A DNA stretch of 15,167 bases from HGM11416 sp964532155 (GTDB lineage: Bacteria > Bacillota > Clostridia > Christensenellales > Borkfalkiaceae), in assembly GCA_964532155.1 (NCBI GenBank), contig CAZHGN010000034.1, forward strand, positions 1 to 15,167, read 5' to 3'. The position numbers were made by a program, and so were the translations under genes. This document shows, piece by piece, positions 1 to 6,380 of this stretch (its first letter is position 1; the number at the start of each line of letters is the position of its first letter). The notes under the pieces were generated by a model. That model did no database searches. It saw nothing but the letters and a program-made list of their open reading frames with translations, and had not been told where the DNA came from.

Positions 1-3
1 CTT

Positions 4-22
4 GCTATAAGTCGATTATCGG
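4..22 (+). repeat. dispersed 19-bp intergenic repeat, copy A
   Basis: GCTATAAGTCGATTATCGG. The same 19 bases occur exactly, in inverted orientation, at 15067-15085, and shorter or mismatched versions lie at 6323-6338 and 10211-10228. The core CGATTATCG is a small palindrome around a central T. This copy sits just beyond the terminator of the leftward small membrane protein gene. Its function is unknown. Confidence 0.75.
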
Positions 23-51
23 TGTTTTTATTGTATAGAGTGGCAAAAGAA

Positions 52-92
52 AAAGGGGCTAAGGCATGCTTTTTACATGCCTTAGCCCCTTT
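52..92 (-). terminator. strong intrinsic terminator of the YtxH-like gene
   Basis: A perfect 17-bp inverted repeat (52-68 pairing with 76-92) encloses a 7-base loop. Read leftward it runs into a T-rich tract, as expected for Rho-independent termination of the gene ending at 110. The stem is symmetrical, so it could also stop rightward transcripts, but the tail on that side is poor in T. Confidence 0.9.
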
Positions 93-109
93 GGCGGACA
101 TACTCGGAA

Positions 110-289
110 TTATTCCTGCGTGTTTGCCGCGGAAGAGTCTTCTTTTCTTTCGTCGTTCATATTTTTGAGCATCGTTATTATTTTTTCTTGACCGTCCGTT
201 ACGGCGTTACGTACCTTATAGGAATTAGCGGCGGCGAGTGCGCCGCCGAGTAAGCCCACGAGGATTCCGATACAAAAATCTTTTTCCAT
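110..289 (-). CDS. small YtxH-like membrane protein
   Basis: This 59-residue ORF starts at an ATG seven bases after a near-perfect AGGAGGAAC Shine-Dalgarno site and ends just before a strong terminator, so it is very likely expressed. Residues 5-21 (from FCIGILVG) form one hydrophobic, glycine- and alanine-rich helix with small-residue spacing suited to helix packing. It is followed by a charged, amphipathic segment (about 25-50) with many Lys, Glu and Asp and a polar tail. This plan matches YtxH-type small membrane proteins of Bacillota, which often accompany stress genes; no biochemical role is established. It is probably anchored in the cytoplasmic membrane. It is transcribed alone: a terminator separates it from the HD-domain gene upstream. 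The family call rests on layout rather than on a specific motif. Confidence 0.8.
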   Translation of the reverse strand: MEKDFCIGILVGLLGGALAAANSYKVRNAVTDGQEKIITMLKNMNDERKEDSSAANTQE

Positions 290-420
290 AGTTCCTCCTG
301 CCGTTATAAGTATGGGCAGTTCGATTGCGGTTATACGTACGAAGCGCGACTAAAATTTGAAAGTTTTTTACTTCGCATACCATTTATTCAATTTGCAATA
401 AACGCAACGCAAATAACAAA

Positions 421-444
421 AAAAGCGGGCTATAAGCCCGTTTT
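421..444 (-). terminator. intrinsic terminator of the YfbR-like gene
   Basis: CGGGCT (426-431), a 3-base loop and AGCCCG (435-440) form a short GC-rich stem. Read leftward it is followed by a run of seven T. It lies about 40 bases after the stop codon at 485. Confidence 0.8.
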
Positions 445-484
445 CGCTATATTCAACGTGTTTTGTTTAGTTAGTCGACGCCAA

Positions 485-1066
485 TTAATAATCGAGTTCG
501 TCGAGAGTTTTTTCGAATGCCGGAACGAAGTTCTTCATAAAGTATTCCACTTCGGGACGGTTCTTGCTTTTAAGTTCCTTTTCGATGCTCGATTTAGCTT
601 TTTTAAATTCCTTATTGCCGAGTCTTAGTTCGGCAACGCATTTAAGGTATGCCGAGATTTTATCCGCGCTTTTCATAAGTCCGTATTCAACCGAACTTTC
701 GTCGGGCAAAACGTACGGAGCAAATTCGTCTTTCAATTCCGCCGGTAGCGTGCTTAAAATTTTATCGCACGAGGTCTTTTCGATTGCCTTATACGCCGTT
801 TTGATTTCTTCGTTGTAATATTTTACCGGGGTAGGCAGGTCGCCCGTTACGACCTCGCCGGTTTCGTGATAAAGTGCGTATAAAAGCACTTTGGCAATAT
901 CCGCGTTGCCGCCGTAAAGTTTGTTCTTTATAACTGCGAGCGCGTGCGCGATCGTCGCTACTTGCTCGGTGTGTTCCATTACGTTTTCTTGCTCGAGGGA
1001 GTGCATAAGGCTCCATCTTGCGATATATTTCATTCTGTTAATAATTGCAAAAAAATTGTAGTCCAT
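485..1066 (-). CDS. YfbR-type HD-domain 5'-deoxynucleotidase
   Basis: The 193-residue protein aligns along its whole length with E. coli YfbR, which dephosphorylates deoxyribonucleoside 5'-monophosphates. Shared blocks are the N-terminal RW (R18, W19), EHTEQVA (H32), TGDLPTPVKY (74-83), AYKAIEK, the SAD that supplies a metal-binding Asp (D135), and the C-terminal YFM-NFVPAF region. The start ATG has an AAAGGA site in front. The striking oddity is the HD doublet itself: where YfbR has His-Asp-Ala-Ser-Glu, this protein has H67-E68-T69-G70-E71, so a glutamate replaces the metal-binding aspartate of the doublet. Glutamate may still bind the metal, so activity is probable but not assured. Its product, free deoxynucleosides, would be substrate for the salvage genes at 5671-10909, although it is not in the same operon. 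Confidence 0.88.
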   Translation of the reverse strand: MDYNFFAIINRMKYIARWSLMHSLEQENVMEHTEQVATIAHALAVIKNKLYGGNADIAKVLLYALYHETGEVVTGDLPTPVKYYNEEIKTAYKAIEKTSCDKILSTLPAELKDEFAPYVLPDESSVEYGLMKSADKISAYLKCVAELRLGNKEFKKAKSSIEKELKSKNRPEVEYFMKNFVPAFEKTLDELDY

Positions 1067-1202
1067 TTCGTCTATCCTTTCGTATCTTTTATTCGTCTGA
1101 TTACTATCAAAATTTTACATGGCGCTTTTGCATATATGCCTATAAGCCGTTTCTTAAGTTTCTAAATATCTTAAGCTCGGCGGTTAAGTCGCGCTTTATC
1201 GG

Positions 1203-2108
1203 TTATTTTACTTTTGCGAACGAGAGAGCGGCTTGCAAAGCGGGGATAAGGTTTGCCGACTGCTCGAACACGAGCGATCTCGGAGAATCCACCGCGTCGT
1301 CGGATATGTCTTTTCCTCGCGTTATGGGTACCGAGTGCAATATAAATGCGTCCTTATGAGCGACCGACAGATCGGATTCGCGGAGAAGGAAGGAAGCTCC
1401 GAAGTCGTTTTCGCTGACGTAAACCATATCGCAACCCCTCAAACCGTCGTCCTTTTCGGTGAAAATTTCGACGTCGCAAAATTGCCTGCAATAATCGACG
1501 AGCGCGCTTGACGGAACGTGACCTTCGGGCGCAATGAGGTTTATGCTGACTCCGCATTTCGCCGCGCCGATCAGCAGCGAATTGTCCTCGTCGCTCGTAT
1601 CCCCGATATAAGCCATTCTTAGCCCGGTCAGTTTGCCCGAATGTTCCCACGCAGTATAAAGGGAAGCAATGGCGTGGCAGGGCCCGGCTTTTGCGTTTGC
1701 GTTCAGTATAGGCAGCCCGGCGTAGTGCTCGAGTATTTCCGCATCGTGGAAGAACGACGTATCTACGATAAACGCCGAAATACCGTAATCGCGCAGGTTG
1801 CGGCATGCGTCGCGATCCTTAAGCGATTCGGCAATATCCGTGCCCGAAAGCGATATAGTCAGCGGCTTGCCGCCAAGCGATTCGGTCGCTATCTGAATGG
1901 CGATCTTCGTGCGGAAATATGACGATTTTGCTATCAAGGCGACGTATTTGTCGGTAAGACAGGCGGTTCTTTCGCCCACGCGAGATTTGCGCTTGAACTC
2001 ACGCGTGCGGTAAAGGTATTCGAAAAGATCTTCGCGCAGAACGTTTTTAAGCGAAATCAAGCTTCCGTTTTTGGTCGTGCCTTGCGGCTTATATGCGTTT
2101 ATATACAT
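1203..2108 (-). CDS. divergent ornithine/aspartate transcarbamoylase-family protein
   Basis: The 301-residue protein has the size and block order of a transcarbamoylase: an N-terminal SLISLKNVLREDL block (16-28), a carbamoyl-phosphate loop region near 61-70, a SLSGTDIAESLKD region (87-98), the HSGKLTGLRMAYIGD start of the second domain (156-170) and a C-terminal VFEQSAN (280-286). The catalytic signatures are changed. STRTR reads YFRTK (64-68), HPxQ reads GPCH (142-145), HCLP or HPLP reads HSVP (258-261), and the usual ENR near the end reads SAN-L. Substrate and activity therefore cannot be assigned; it may be a new transcarbamoylase or a non-catalytic relative. I chose the ATG at 2108 because GGAGG (2114-2118) sits five bases before it; the GTG at 2114 overlaps that site. 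It has its own consensus promoter, and no arginine-pathway neighbours are present. Confidence 0.75.
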   Translation of the reverse strand: MYINAYKPQGTTKNGSLISLKNVLREDLFEYLYRTREFKRKSRVGERTACLTDKYVALIAKSSYFRTKIAIQIATESLGGKPLTISLSGTDIAESLKDRDACRNLRDYGISAFIVDTSFFHDAEILEHYAGLPILNANAKAGPCHAIASLYTAWEHSGKLTGLRMAYIGDTSDEDNSLLIGAAKCGVSINLIAPEGHVPSSALVDYCRQFCDVEIFTEKDDGLRGCDMVYVSENDFGASFLLRESDLSVAHKDAFILHSVPITRGKDISDDAVDSPRSLVFEQSANLIPALQAALSFAKVK

Positions 2109-2210
2109 ACCCACCTCCGAAAAGTGCGGTGTGCTCGGCGGTTTTGCGCCGATCGATTTTTGTCCGATATTTTTGCGTGCGCCGTCGGCGGCTTTGCCAA
2201 GCGCAAGTAT

Positions 2211-2239
2211 ATTATAGCAAAAAAAAGCGTAAGGTTCAA
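2211..2239 (-). promoter_or_regulatory. sigma-A promoter for the transcarbamoylase-like gene
   Basis: On the minus strand TTGAAC (2234-2239) and TATAAT (2211-2216) are separated by exactly 17 bases. Transcription would start near 2203, giving a leader of about 95 bases. Confidence 0.8.
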
Positions 2240-2334
2240 TCTTTTTAACGCGTAAAGAATAAAAAATAAAAATAGGGCAAATGTGACGAGGTGAACGGTC
2301 AAAACGCTTTTTTTTAAAAAATAACGATAAATTC

Positions 2335-2363
2335 TTGACAAACGGGCGAAAATATCGTATAAG
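2335..2363 (+). promoter_or_regulatory. sigma-A promoter for HU
   Basis: TTGACA (2335-2340), a 17-base spacer and TATAAG (2358-2363) form a near-consensus promoter about 57 bases before the HU start codon, in line with a highly expressed gene. Confidence 0.85.
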
Positions 2364-2419
2364 TATAAGGGTAAACGTTCACAGAACGGTTGCTAAAAAC
2401 AAAAAAGGCGGAAATAATT

Positions 2420-2695
2420 ATGAACAAAGGCGAACTTATTAAAGCAGTAGCACAAAAAACCGGTTTAACCAACAAAGACGCTCAAGCGGCATTCGACGCT
2501 ATGCTCGATACTCTCACCGAAGCTTTAAAGGGCGGTGACAAGGTTCAAATCATCGGTTTCGGTACTTTTGAGGTTAAGGACGTTCCCGCAAAGGTCGGTC
2601 TCAATCCCGCTACCGGCGAAAAGGTAGATATCGCGGCTTGCAAGAAGCCCGTTCTTAAATTCGGAAAAGCTTATAAGGACGAATTCAACAAATAA
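2420..2695 (+). CDS. hup: HU-family DNA-binding protein
   Basis: The 91-residue protein is the usual length for HU, a dimeric nucleoid protein that bends DNA. The N-terminal helices begin MNKGELIKAVAQKTGLTNKDA. GFGTFEV (46-52) leads into the beta arms, and N62-P63 is the conserved tip proline that intercalates between bases. The C-terminal KFGKAYKDEF corresponds to the usual GKALKDAV helix. The ATG at 2420 is preferred over an upstream TTG because GGCGGA precedes it and family alignment begins there. The protein contains no arginine at all: arm positions normally held by Arg are Lys, Val or Leu (K53, V55, K58, L61), and it has 15 lysines. The gene has a strong promoter and a terminator of its own and is therefore a single-gene unit. 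Confidence 0.95.
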   Translation: MNKGELIKAVAQKTGLTNKDAQAAFDAMLDTLTEALKGGDKVQIIGFGTFEVKDVPAKVGLNPATGEKVDIAACKKPVLKFGKAYKDEFNK

Positions 2696-2742
2696 TTCAG
2701 GCTTTACAAGTAAAACTGTTTTAAGATAATTCAGTAAAGATT

Positions 2743-2772
2743 AAGCTCGGCGTTCGTCGGGCTTTTTTCTTT
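2743..2772 (+). terminator. intrinsic terminator of HU
   Basis: AAGCTCGGC (2743-2751) pairs with GTCGGGCTT (2756-2764), with two G-U pairs and a four-base loop, and runs into a T-rich tail. Confidence 0.85.
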
Positions 2773-2858
2773 TCGTAAGCGTTAAAAACGTAATTTAATG
2801 ACAATTTCGGCAGGCTGCCGCATATATTACATCGAAGGCATATATGTCGGAGGTAAAA

Positions 2859-3497
2859 ATGTCGTTTTTTTCCAACTTTCAATCCGATCGCTGTCCGTGC
2901 CAGCTGAGCGGCAATCCGCTCAACGGCTTATGCGAAAAGGTTTGTATACAAACAAAAAAGGTGTTCGACGCATGTATTAAGCAAACGCAAGAGGACGGAA
3001 TAGTCCTTGCGCTCGCCGATTTTACGCCCGCCGAGCCCACTTATCCGCTAACCTTTTTATCGGCGAAAAGCACTACCACGAAAGCGACCGTAACGAGCGT
3101 GCAGGTAGACAGGCTGACCGATAGACCTAACTTTGCAAGAGTTCAAGTTACTCTCACCGTGCCCATGGAAGTGCTTTATACCGATGCCGCCGGGGTAGAG
3201 GGCAAGGCGACGAGCACCGCGACTCTCACGGGTGACGTCATTCTGTTCGTACCCGAACCGTCCGTTATTCCTTACGAGGTCGAGGCGGTCGTGTCGATCG
3301 TCGCGCCCGAGGGCACGTTTAACGCTACCGACGTTAATTTCACCGTTTCGTGTTGCGTTACCGTTATACTTAAAATGGTTATGGACGTGGAACTGCTCGT
3401 TCCGTCTTACGGCTATGCCGCCATTCCGCCTTGTCAGGAATATTCCAACGAGGTGTGCTCGGGATTTTTTGAACTGCCGCTTTTCCCAAACGGATAA
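2859..3497 (+). CDS. cysteine-rich conserved Clostridia protein, possibly spore-coat related
   Basis: The 212-residue protein begins at the ATG four bases after GGAGGT (2849-2854); an earlier in-frame ATG at 2844 lies before the site and is unlikely. It has no signal peptide or membrane helix. It has three parts: an N-terminal cysteine cluster (C12, C14, C25, C29, C39) in a CPCQLSGNP...CIQTKKVFDAC context; a beta-rich middle (about 65-165) of Val/Thr strands including DRPNFARVQVTLTVP and LFVPEPSVIP; and a cysteine-containing end (C165, C166, C192, C200) finishing in CQEY...CSGFFELPLFP. I recall similar hypothetical proteins from uncultured Clostridia but no known function. Paired cysteines and stacked beta strands would suit an oxidised envelope or spore-coat component, which is inference only. 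The gene stands alone between two terminators. Confidence 0.75.
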   Translation: MSFFSNFQSDRCPCQLSGNPLNGLCEKVCIQTKKVFDACIKQTQEDGIVLALADFTPAEPTYPLTFLSAKSTTTKATVTSVQVDRLTDRPNFARVQVTLTVPMEVLYTDAAGVEGKATSTATLTGDVILFVPEPSVIPYEVEAVVSIVAPEGTFNATDVNFTVSCCVTVILKMVMDVELLVPSYGYAAIPPCQEYSNEVCSGFFELPLFPNG

Positions 3498-3539
3498 CGC
3501 TAAAACTTTAAAAGCCCGATTGTACTTATTAAAATATCG

Positions 3540-3577
3540 AAGCCCGCTATTTACCGAACAGGCAATAACGGGCTTTT
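3540..3577 (+). terminator. intrinsic terminator after the cysteine-rich protein gene
   Basis: A 12-bp stem (3540-3551 with 3564-3575) with one mismatch has a 12-base loop and ends in TTTT. A second copy of AAGCCCG at 3512-3518 could pair with the same right arm. Confidence 0.75.
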
Positions 3578-3630
3578 AGCATGTTTTGTCGATTATAAGG
3601 AACGTCGCGTAGCGGTTATATGGGTAGTGT

Positions 3631-5481
3631 TTATAACGGTTCTCGCAAAAATTTTTCGGCGGCGGAAATCGACGTAAAACCTTTATATTTACACTTGCTT
3701 CCGTCTTTTTCGAGGTTTGCTATAAGTTCGGCGGCGACTATCCAATCGTCGGTTATAACGAGGTCTGTCGGGTGCATTATCGCGTAATATTTGCTCGTTC
3801 TGCCTTTTTTGCTCAGAACTTTGCGGATTTTCAAACGCTTGAGCGCTTCGTTAAGTTTTTGCCGTTCGGCTTTTGCGCGCGCCGCTTTTTCGTGCATTCT
3901 GATAAGGTCGGATTGCTTAAGCCGCCTTATGCCGATTGCGTTCAAAATTTGTACCGCGTCCCCTTTCGTGAGCGTTTGAAGGTTTATCGCGTCGAGGTCG
4001 TCTTTGCTAAGCGATCGTTTTATATAGTCGAGCTGTTTTTCGGTTGCTTTTTCGAACTGCCAACCGAAATATTCGGTCAAGTCCCAAAACTTGCGCTCGT
4101 CGGCGTATTCGTTTACGAAAATGGAATAGGCGGCGTCAAGCGCGTCTTGCAGGGGAGAGGGCTTGCCTTCCTCGTACACGAATCCGTTCGCTCCGTCGTC
4201 GAACCTATAGCGCATAACTTGCGTCGAGCCGAGTTCGTCTATAGCCTTTATTCCTATTCTGTCGCCGCAAGCAAACTGATAGACGAGGTCGCCGTTTGGC
4301 TTTTTCGTCCAGTTTATCTTGCGCGTTTTAACGCCTTGCTCTTCGGCGAATAGTTTTACTGCGTGCGCGTTTGCAATCCAAACTTCGGGGCAGTCGGCGG
4401 CTTCTTCGCAAATCTCGCGCATTTGCGTAAGCATGCCTTGCAGTTTATCGCGCTTACGCGGCGGAACCGTTTCGGGATCGAGCCCCATAAGCTCGGGGGC
4501 GGTGCATATACTGAGTTTTCCGCATACGCCGACGCAGTCGATGAGCGTTAAATATTCCTTGCCCGGCGAGTGCCTTAAACCGCGTCCGACCATTTGAGCG
4601 TAAAGACTTTGGTTGTGCGTCGGTCTTGCTATTATAATCGTTTCTATAAGCGGTAGGTCGGTGCCTTCGGTAAAGATCATGCAGTTGACTATACATTTGA
4701 TTTTACGCGCGGTGAAGTCGTCGATGATCGCTTTTCGGTTTACCGTTTTTTGGCTGACGGCTACCGCTCCGTCGATTTTCGACGCTATGTTTTCGGCATG
4801 CGCTACCGACGTCGCGAAAATAACCGTTTGCCCCTTGGCGTATTTTTTATAAACCTCGGCAACGCGGCTGTTCGCCCTATCGAAGTTAACCGCTTTGTCG
4901 AGATCAGTCGAGGCAAAATCGCCCATTCGCTCTTTAACGCCGCGCACGTCGTAACCTATGTCGGCGCGCAAACACTTAATATCGGTAAGCCAGCCTTTAT
5001 TTATTCCCCAACGCAAATCGCGCTTGAATAAAATGCGCGAAAACACGTCGTCGAGCCTGACTTTATCGCCGCGGTTGGGCGTAGCGGTAAATCCTATACT
5101 TAACCTTGGCTTGAAATACGAATAGATTTTCTTATAAGACGGAGCGGCAGCATGGTGCGCTTCGTCGGTTATTATAACGTCGAAATCGTCGGGCGAAAAG
5201 TCGTCGAGTCTGCGAATAAGCGATTGCACGCTTGCCGAAACGACTTCTTCCCCGTGCGAGCGTTCGGCACCTTGCTCTATTCCGCAAGGGCAGTCGTAAT
5301 ATTTGATCGGTTGACGGACGAGTTCTTCGCGGTGCGAAACAATAAGAACGCGACCGCGCCTTTTAATACGCGAAAAAACTACGGTTTTGCCAAGCCCCGT
5401 AGCCATGCATACGAGCACGCTGCCGTTTTCTAAATTGTCGATGAGCGCAACGCATTCTTGCTGGTAATCTCTAAGTTCCAT
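3631..5481 (-). CDS. SF2 DEAH-box helicase with C-terminal viroplasmin-like domain
   Basis: The 616-residue protein has the motor motifs of a superfamily 2 helicase of the type I/III restriction-related kind: ATGLGKT (27-33), DEAH (106-109), FTATP (131-135), TEGTDLP (271-277) and QMVGRGLR (296-303). After the motor comes a middle region of unknown fold (about 310-465), then a short ATEKQLDYIKR...LTKGDAVQIL segment (479-513) of a kind seen at the ends of other nucleic-acid enzymes, and a basic Lys/Arg-rich helix (528-561). The last 50 residues (564-613: KYYAI..., W577, KYKGF, AAEKFL) resemble the viroplasmin domain at the N-terminus of eukaryotic RNase H1, which binds RNA/DNA hybrids. No nuclease motif, methylase or specificity subunit is present or adjacent, so this is not a restriction system. 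It has its own promoter, divergent from deoC. A role in repair or R-loop/RNA handling is inference. Confidence 0.85.
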   Translation of the reverse strand: MELRDYQQECVALIDNLENGSVLVCMATGLGKTVVFSRIKRRGRVLIVSHREELVRQPIKYYDCPCGIEQGAERSHGEEVVSASVQSLIRRLDDFSPDDFDVIITDEAHHAAAPSYKKIYSYFKPRLSIGFTATPNRGDKVRLDDVFSRILFKRDLRWGINKGWLTDIKCLRADIGYDVRGVKERMGDFASTDLDKAVNFDRANSRVAEVYKKYAKGQTVIFATSVAHAENIASKIDGAVAVSQKTVNRKAIIDDFTARKIKCIVNCMIFTEGTDLPLIETIIIARPTHNQSLYAQMVGRGLRHSPGKEYLTLIDCVGVCGKLSICTAPELMGLDPETVPPRKRDKLQGMLTQMREICEEAADCPEVWIANAHAVKLFAEEQGVKTRKINWTKKPNGDLVYQFACGDRIGIKAIDELGSTQVMRYRFDDGANGFVYEEGKPSPLQDALDAAYSIFVNEYADERKFWDLTEYFGWQFEKATEKQLDYIKRSLSKDDLDAINLQTLTKGDAVQILNAIGIRRLKQSDLIRMHEKAARAKAERQKLNEALKRLKIRKVLSKKGRTSKYYAIMHPTDLVITDDWIVAAELIANLEKDGSKCKYKGFTSISAAEKFLREPL

Positions 5482-5528
5482 AGTTTTTCCGCTCGAATAA
5501 TACTTTGCGAAAGGTATTCGCCATGTAC

Positions 5529-5556
5529 ATTATATACCGTTTTAAATAAAAAACAA
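5529..5556 (-). promoter_or_regulatory. sigma-A promoter for the helicase gene
   Basis: On the minus strand TTGTTT (5551-5556) and a perfect TATAAT (5529-5534) are 16 bases apart, about 48 bases before the helicase start. It lies back-to-back with the deoC promoter, nine bases away. Confidence 0.65.
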
Positions 5557-5564
5557 GAAAAGTC

Positions 5565-5593
5565 TTGCCTTTATTTGCAAAAAATGTTAGAAT
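5565..5593 (+). promoter_or_regulatory. sigma-A promoter of the deo cluster
   Basis: TTGCCT (5565-5570), 17 bases, then TAGAAT (5588-5593). Transcription would start near 5600, giving a deoC leader of about 70 bases that contains two small hairpins (GAGC/GCTC at 5614-5625 and ACGGGC/GCCCGT at 5643-5657). The closeness to the divergent helicase promoter would let one bound regulator affect both. Confidence 0.7.
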
Positions 5594-5642
5594 ATAGTGC
5601 AAGACGGTTGCGGGAGCGGTTGCTCTTGCCAAAAATCGTCCG

Positions 5643-5657
5643 ACGGGCAACGCCCGT
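5643..5657 (+). promoter_or_regulatory. hairpin next to the deoC ribosome binding site
   Basis: ACGGGC-AAC-GCCCGT is a perfect 6-bp stem ending two bases before AAAGGAG (5660-5666). It is too short of U residues to be a terminator. It could stabilise the message or tune initiation. Confidence 0.45.
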
Positions 5658-5670
5658 TTAAAGGAGTTTT

Positions 5671-6327
5671 ATGGATATAAAATACGTTTTGAGTAAGTGC
5701 GACCACACTTTGCTTTCGCAAACGGCGACCGAAGCCGATATTTTGCGCCTTTGCGACGACGGAATGAAATATTCCACCGCATCGGTTTGCATTCCGCCGT
5801 GCTTTGTTAAAGCCGCTAAAAATTACGTCGGCGATAAGCTCGCGATTTGCACCGTTATAGGCTTTCCTAACGGCTATAACGCAACGAGCGTAAAAGTTGC
5901 CGAAACGGTTCAGGCGATAGCAGACGGCGCGGACGAAATAGATATGGTAATCAATATCGGCGAATTGAAAGCGGGTAATTACGGCTACGTTCAAGGCGAA
6001 ATAGCCGCTCTTAAAAAGGCTTGCGGCGATAAAATACTCAAGGTTATAATCGAAACTTGCCTTTTAACCGACGACGAAAAGAAAATTTGTTGCAAACTCG
6101 TAACCGAGGCGGGCGCCGATTTTATAAAAACTTCGACAGGGTTTTCCAAGTCGGGCGCAACGTTTGAAGACGTAAAGCTTATGGTTGAAAACGTCGGTAA
6201 GGGCGTTCGCGTTAAGGCGGCGGGCGGTATCGGCAGCGTTGCCGATGCTGAGCGTTTTCTCGAATTGGGCGCAGACAGACTCGGAACGAGCCGTATAGTA
6301 AAAATTGCCAAAGAAAGCGGCTTATAA
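5671..6327 (+). CDS. deoC: deoxyribose-phosphate aldolase
   Basis: The 218-residue protein is a class I aldolase that cleaves 2-deoxyribose-5-phosphate into acetaldehyde and glyceraldehyde-3-phosphate, the last step of deoxynucleoside breakdown. The visible family blocks are DHTLL (11-15), VIGFPNG (62-68), DEIDMVINIG (88-97) with the catalytic Asp D91, FIKTSTGF (151-158) with the Schiff-base lysine K153, and VKAAGGI (181-187) with the second active-site lysine K182. The length is that of the usual bacterial single-domain TIM barrel. The start ATG has AAAGGAG four bases before it. This is the first gene of the salvage cluster; deoD begins 53 bases later with no terminator between. The stop codon lies inside a copy of the dispersed repeat. 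Confidence 0.97.
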   Translation: MDIKYVLSKCDHTLLSQTATEADILRLCDDGMKYSTASVCIPPCFVKAAKNYVGDKLAICTVIGFPNGYNATSVKVAETVQAIADGADEIDMVINIGELKAGNYGYVQGEIAALKKACGDKILKVIIETCLLTDDEKKICCKLVTEAGADFIKTSTGFSKSGATFEDVKLMVENVGKGVRVKAAGGIGSVADAERFLELGADRLGTSRIVKIAKESGL

Positions 6328-6338
6328 GTCGATTATCG
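6323..6338 (+). repeat. dispersed intergenic repeat, copy B
   Basis: TATAAGTCGATTATCG matches 16 bases of copy A exactly. The first bases include the TAA stop of deoC. It lies in the deoC-deoD gap. Confidence 0.7.
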
Positions 6339-6380
6339 CATATTTCATTTAAGTATTATTAAGAAAAAAGGAGAATTGAA

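Larger units (their letters stand above)
2109..2419. other. divergent regulatory spacer between transcarbamoylase-like gene and HU
   Basis: This 311-base non-coding region carries two consensus promoters facing opposite ways, described separately. The leftward transcript would have a leader of about 95 bases containing GC-rich, self-complementary segments (around 2125-2145 and 2178-2196). The middle (2240-2330) is very A/T rich with homopolymer runs, which suits an UP-element-like or bent region upstream of the HU promoter. No credible gene was seen in it. Confidence 0.7.

Noticed and set aside
2099..2341. 80-residue leftward open frame with a hydrophobic segment in the HU/transcarbamoylase spacer
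   Set aside because: It covers both promoters, has no ribosome binding site and gets its hydrophobic look from A/T-rich DNA.
2844..2858. Upstream ATG as the start of the cysteine-rich protein
   Set aside because: It lies before and overlaps the GGAGGT site that correctly serves the ATG at 2859.
3631..5481. Restriction-modification or defence system built on the DEAH helicase
   Set aside because: There is no methylase, specificity subunit, nuclease motif or other defence gene beside it; its neighbours are housekeeping genes.
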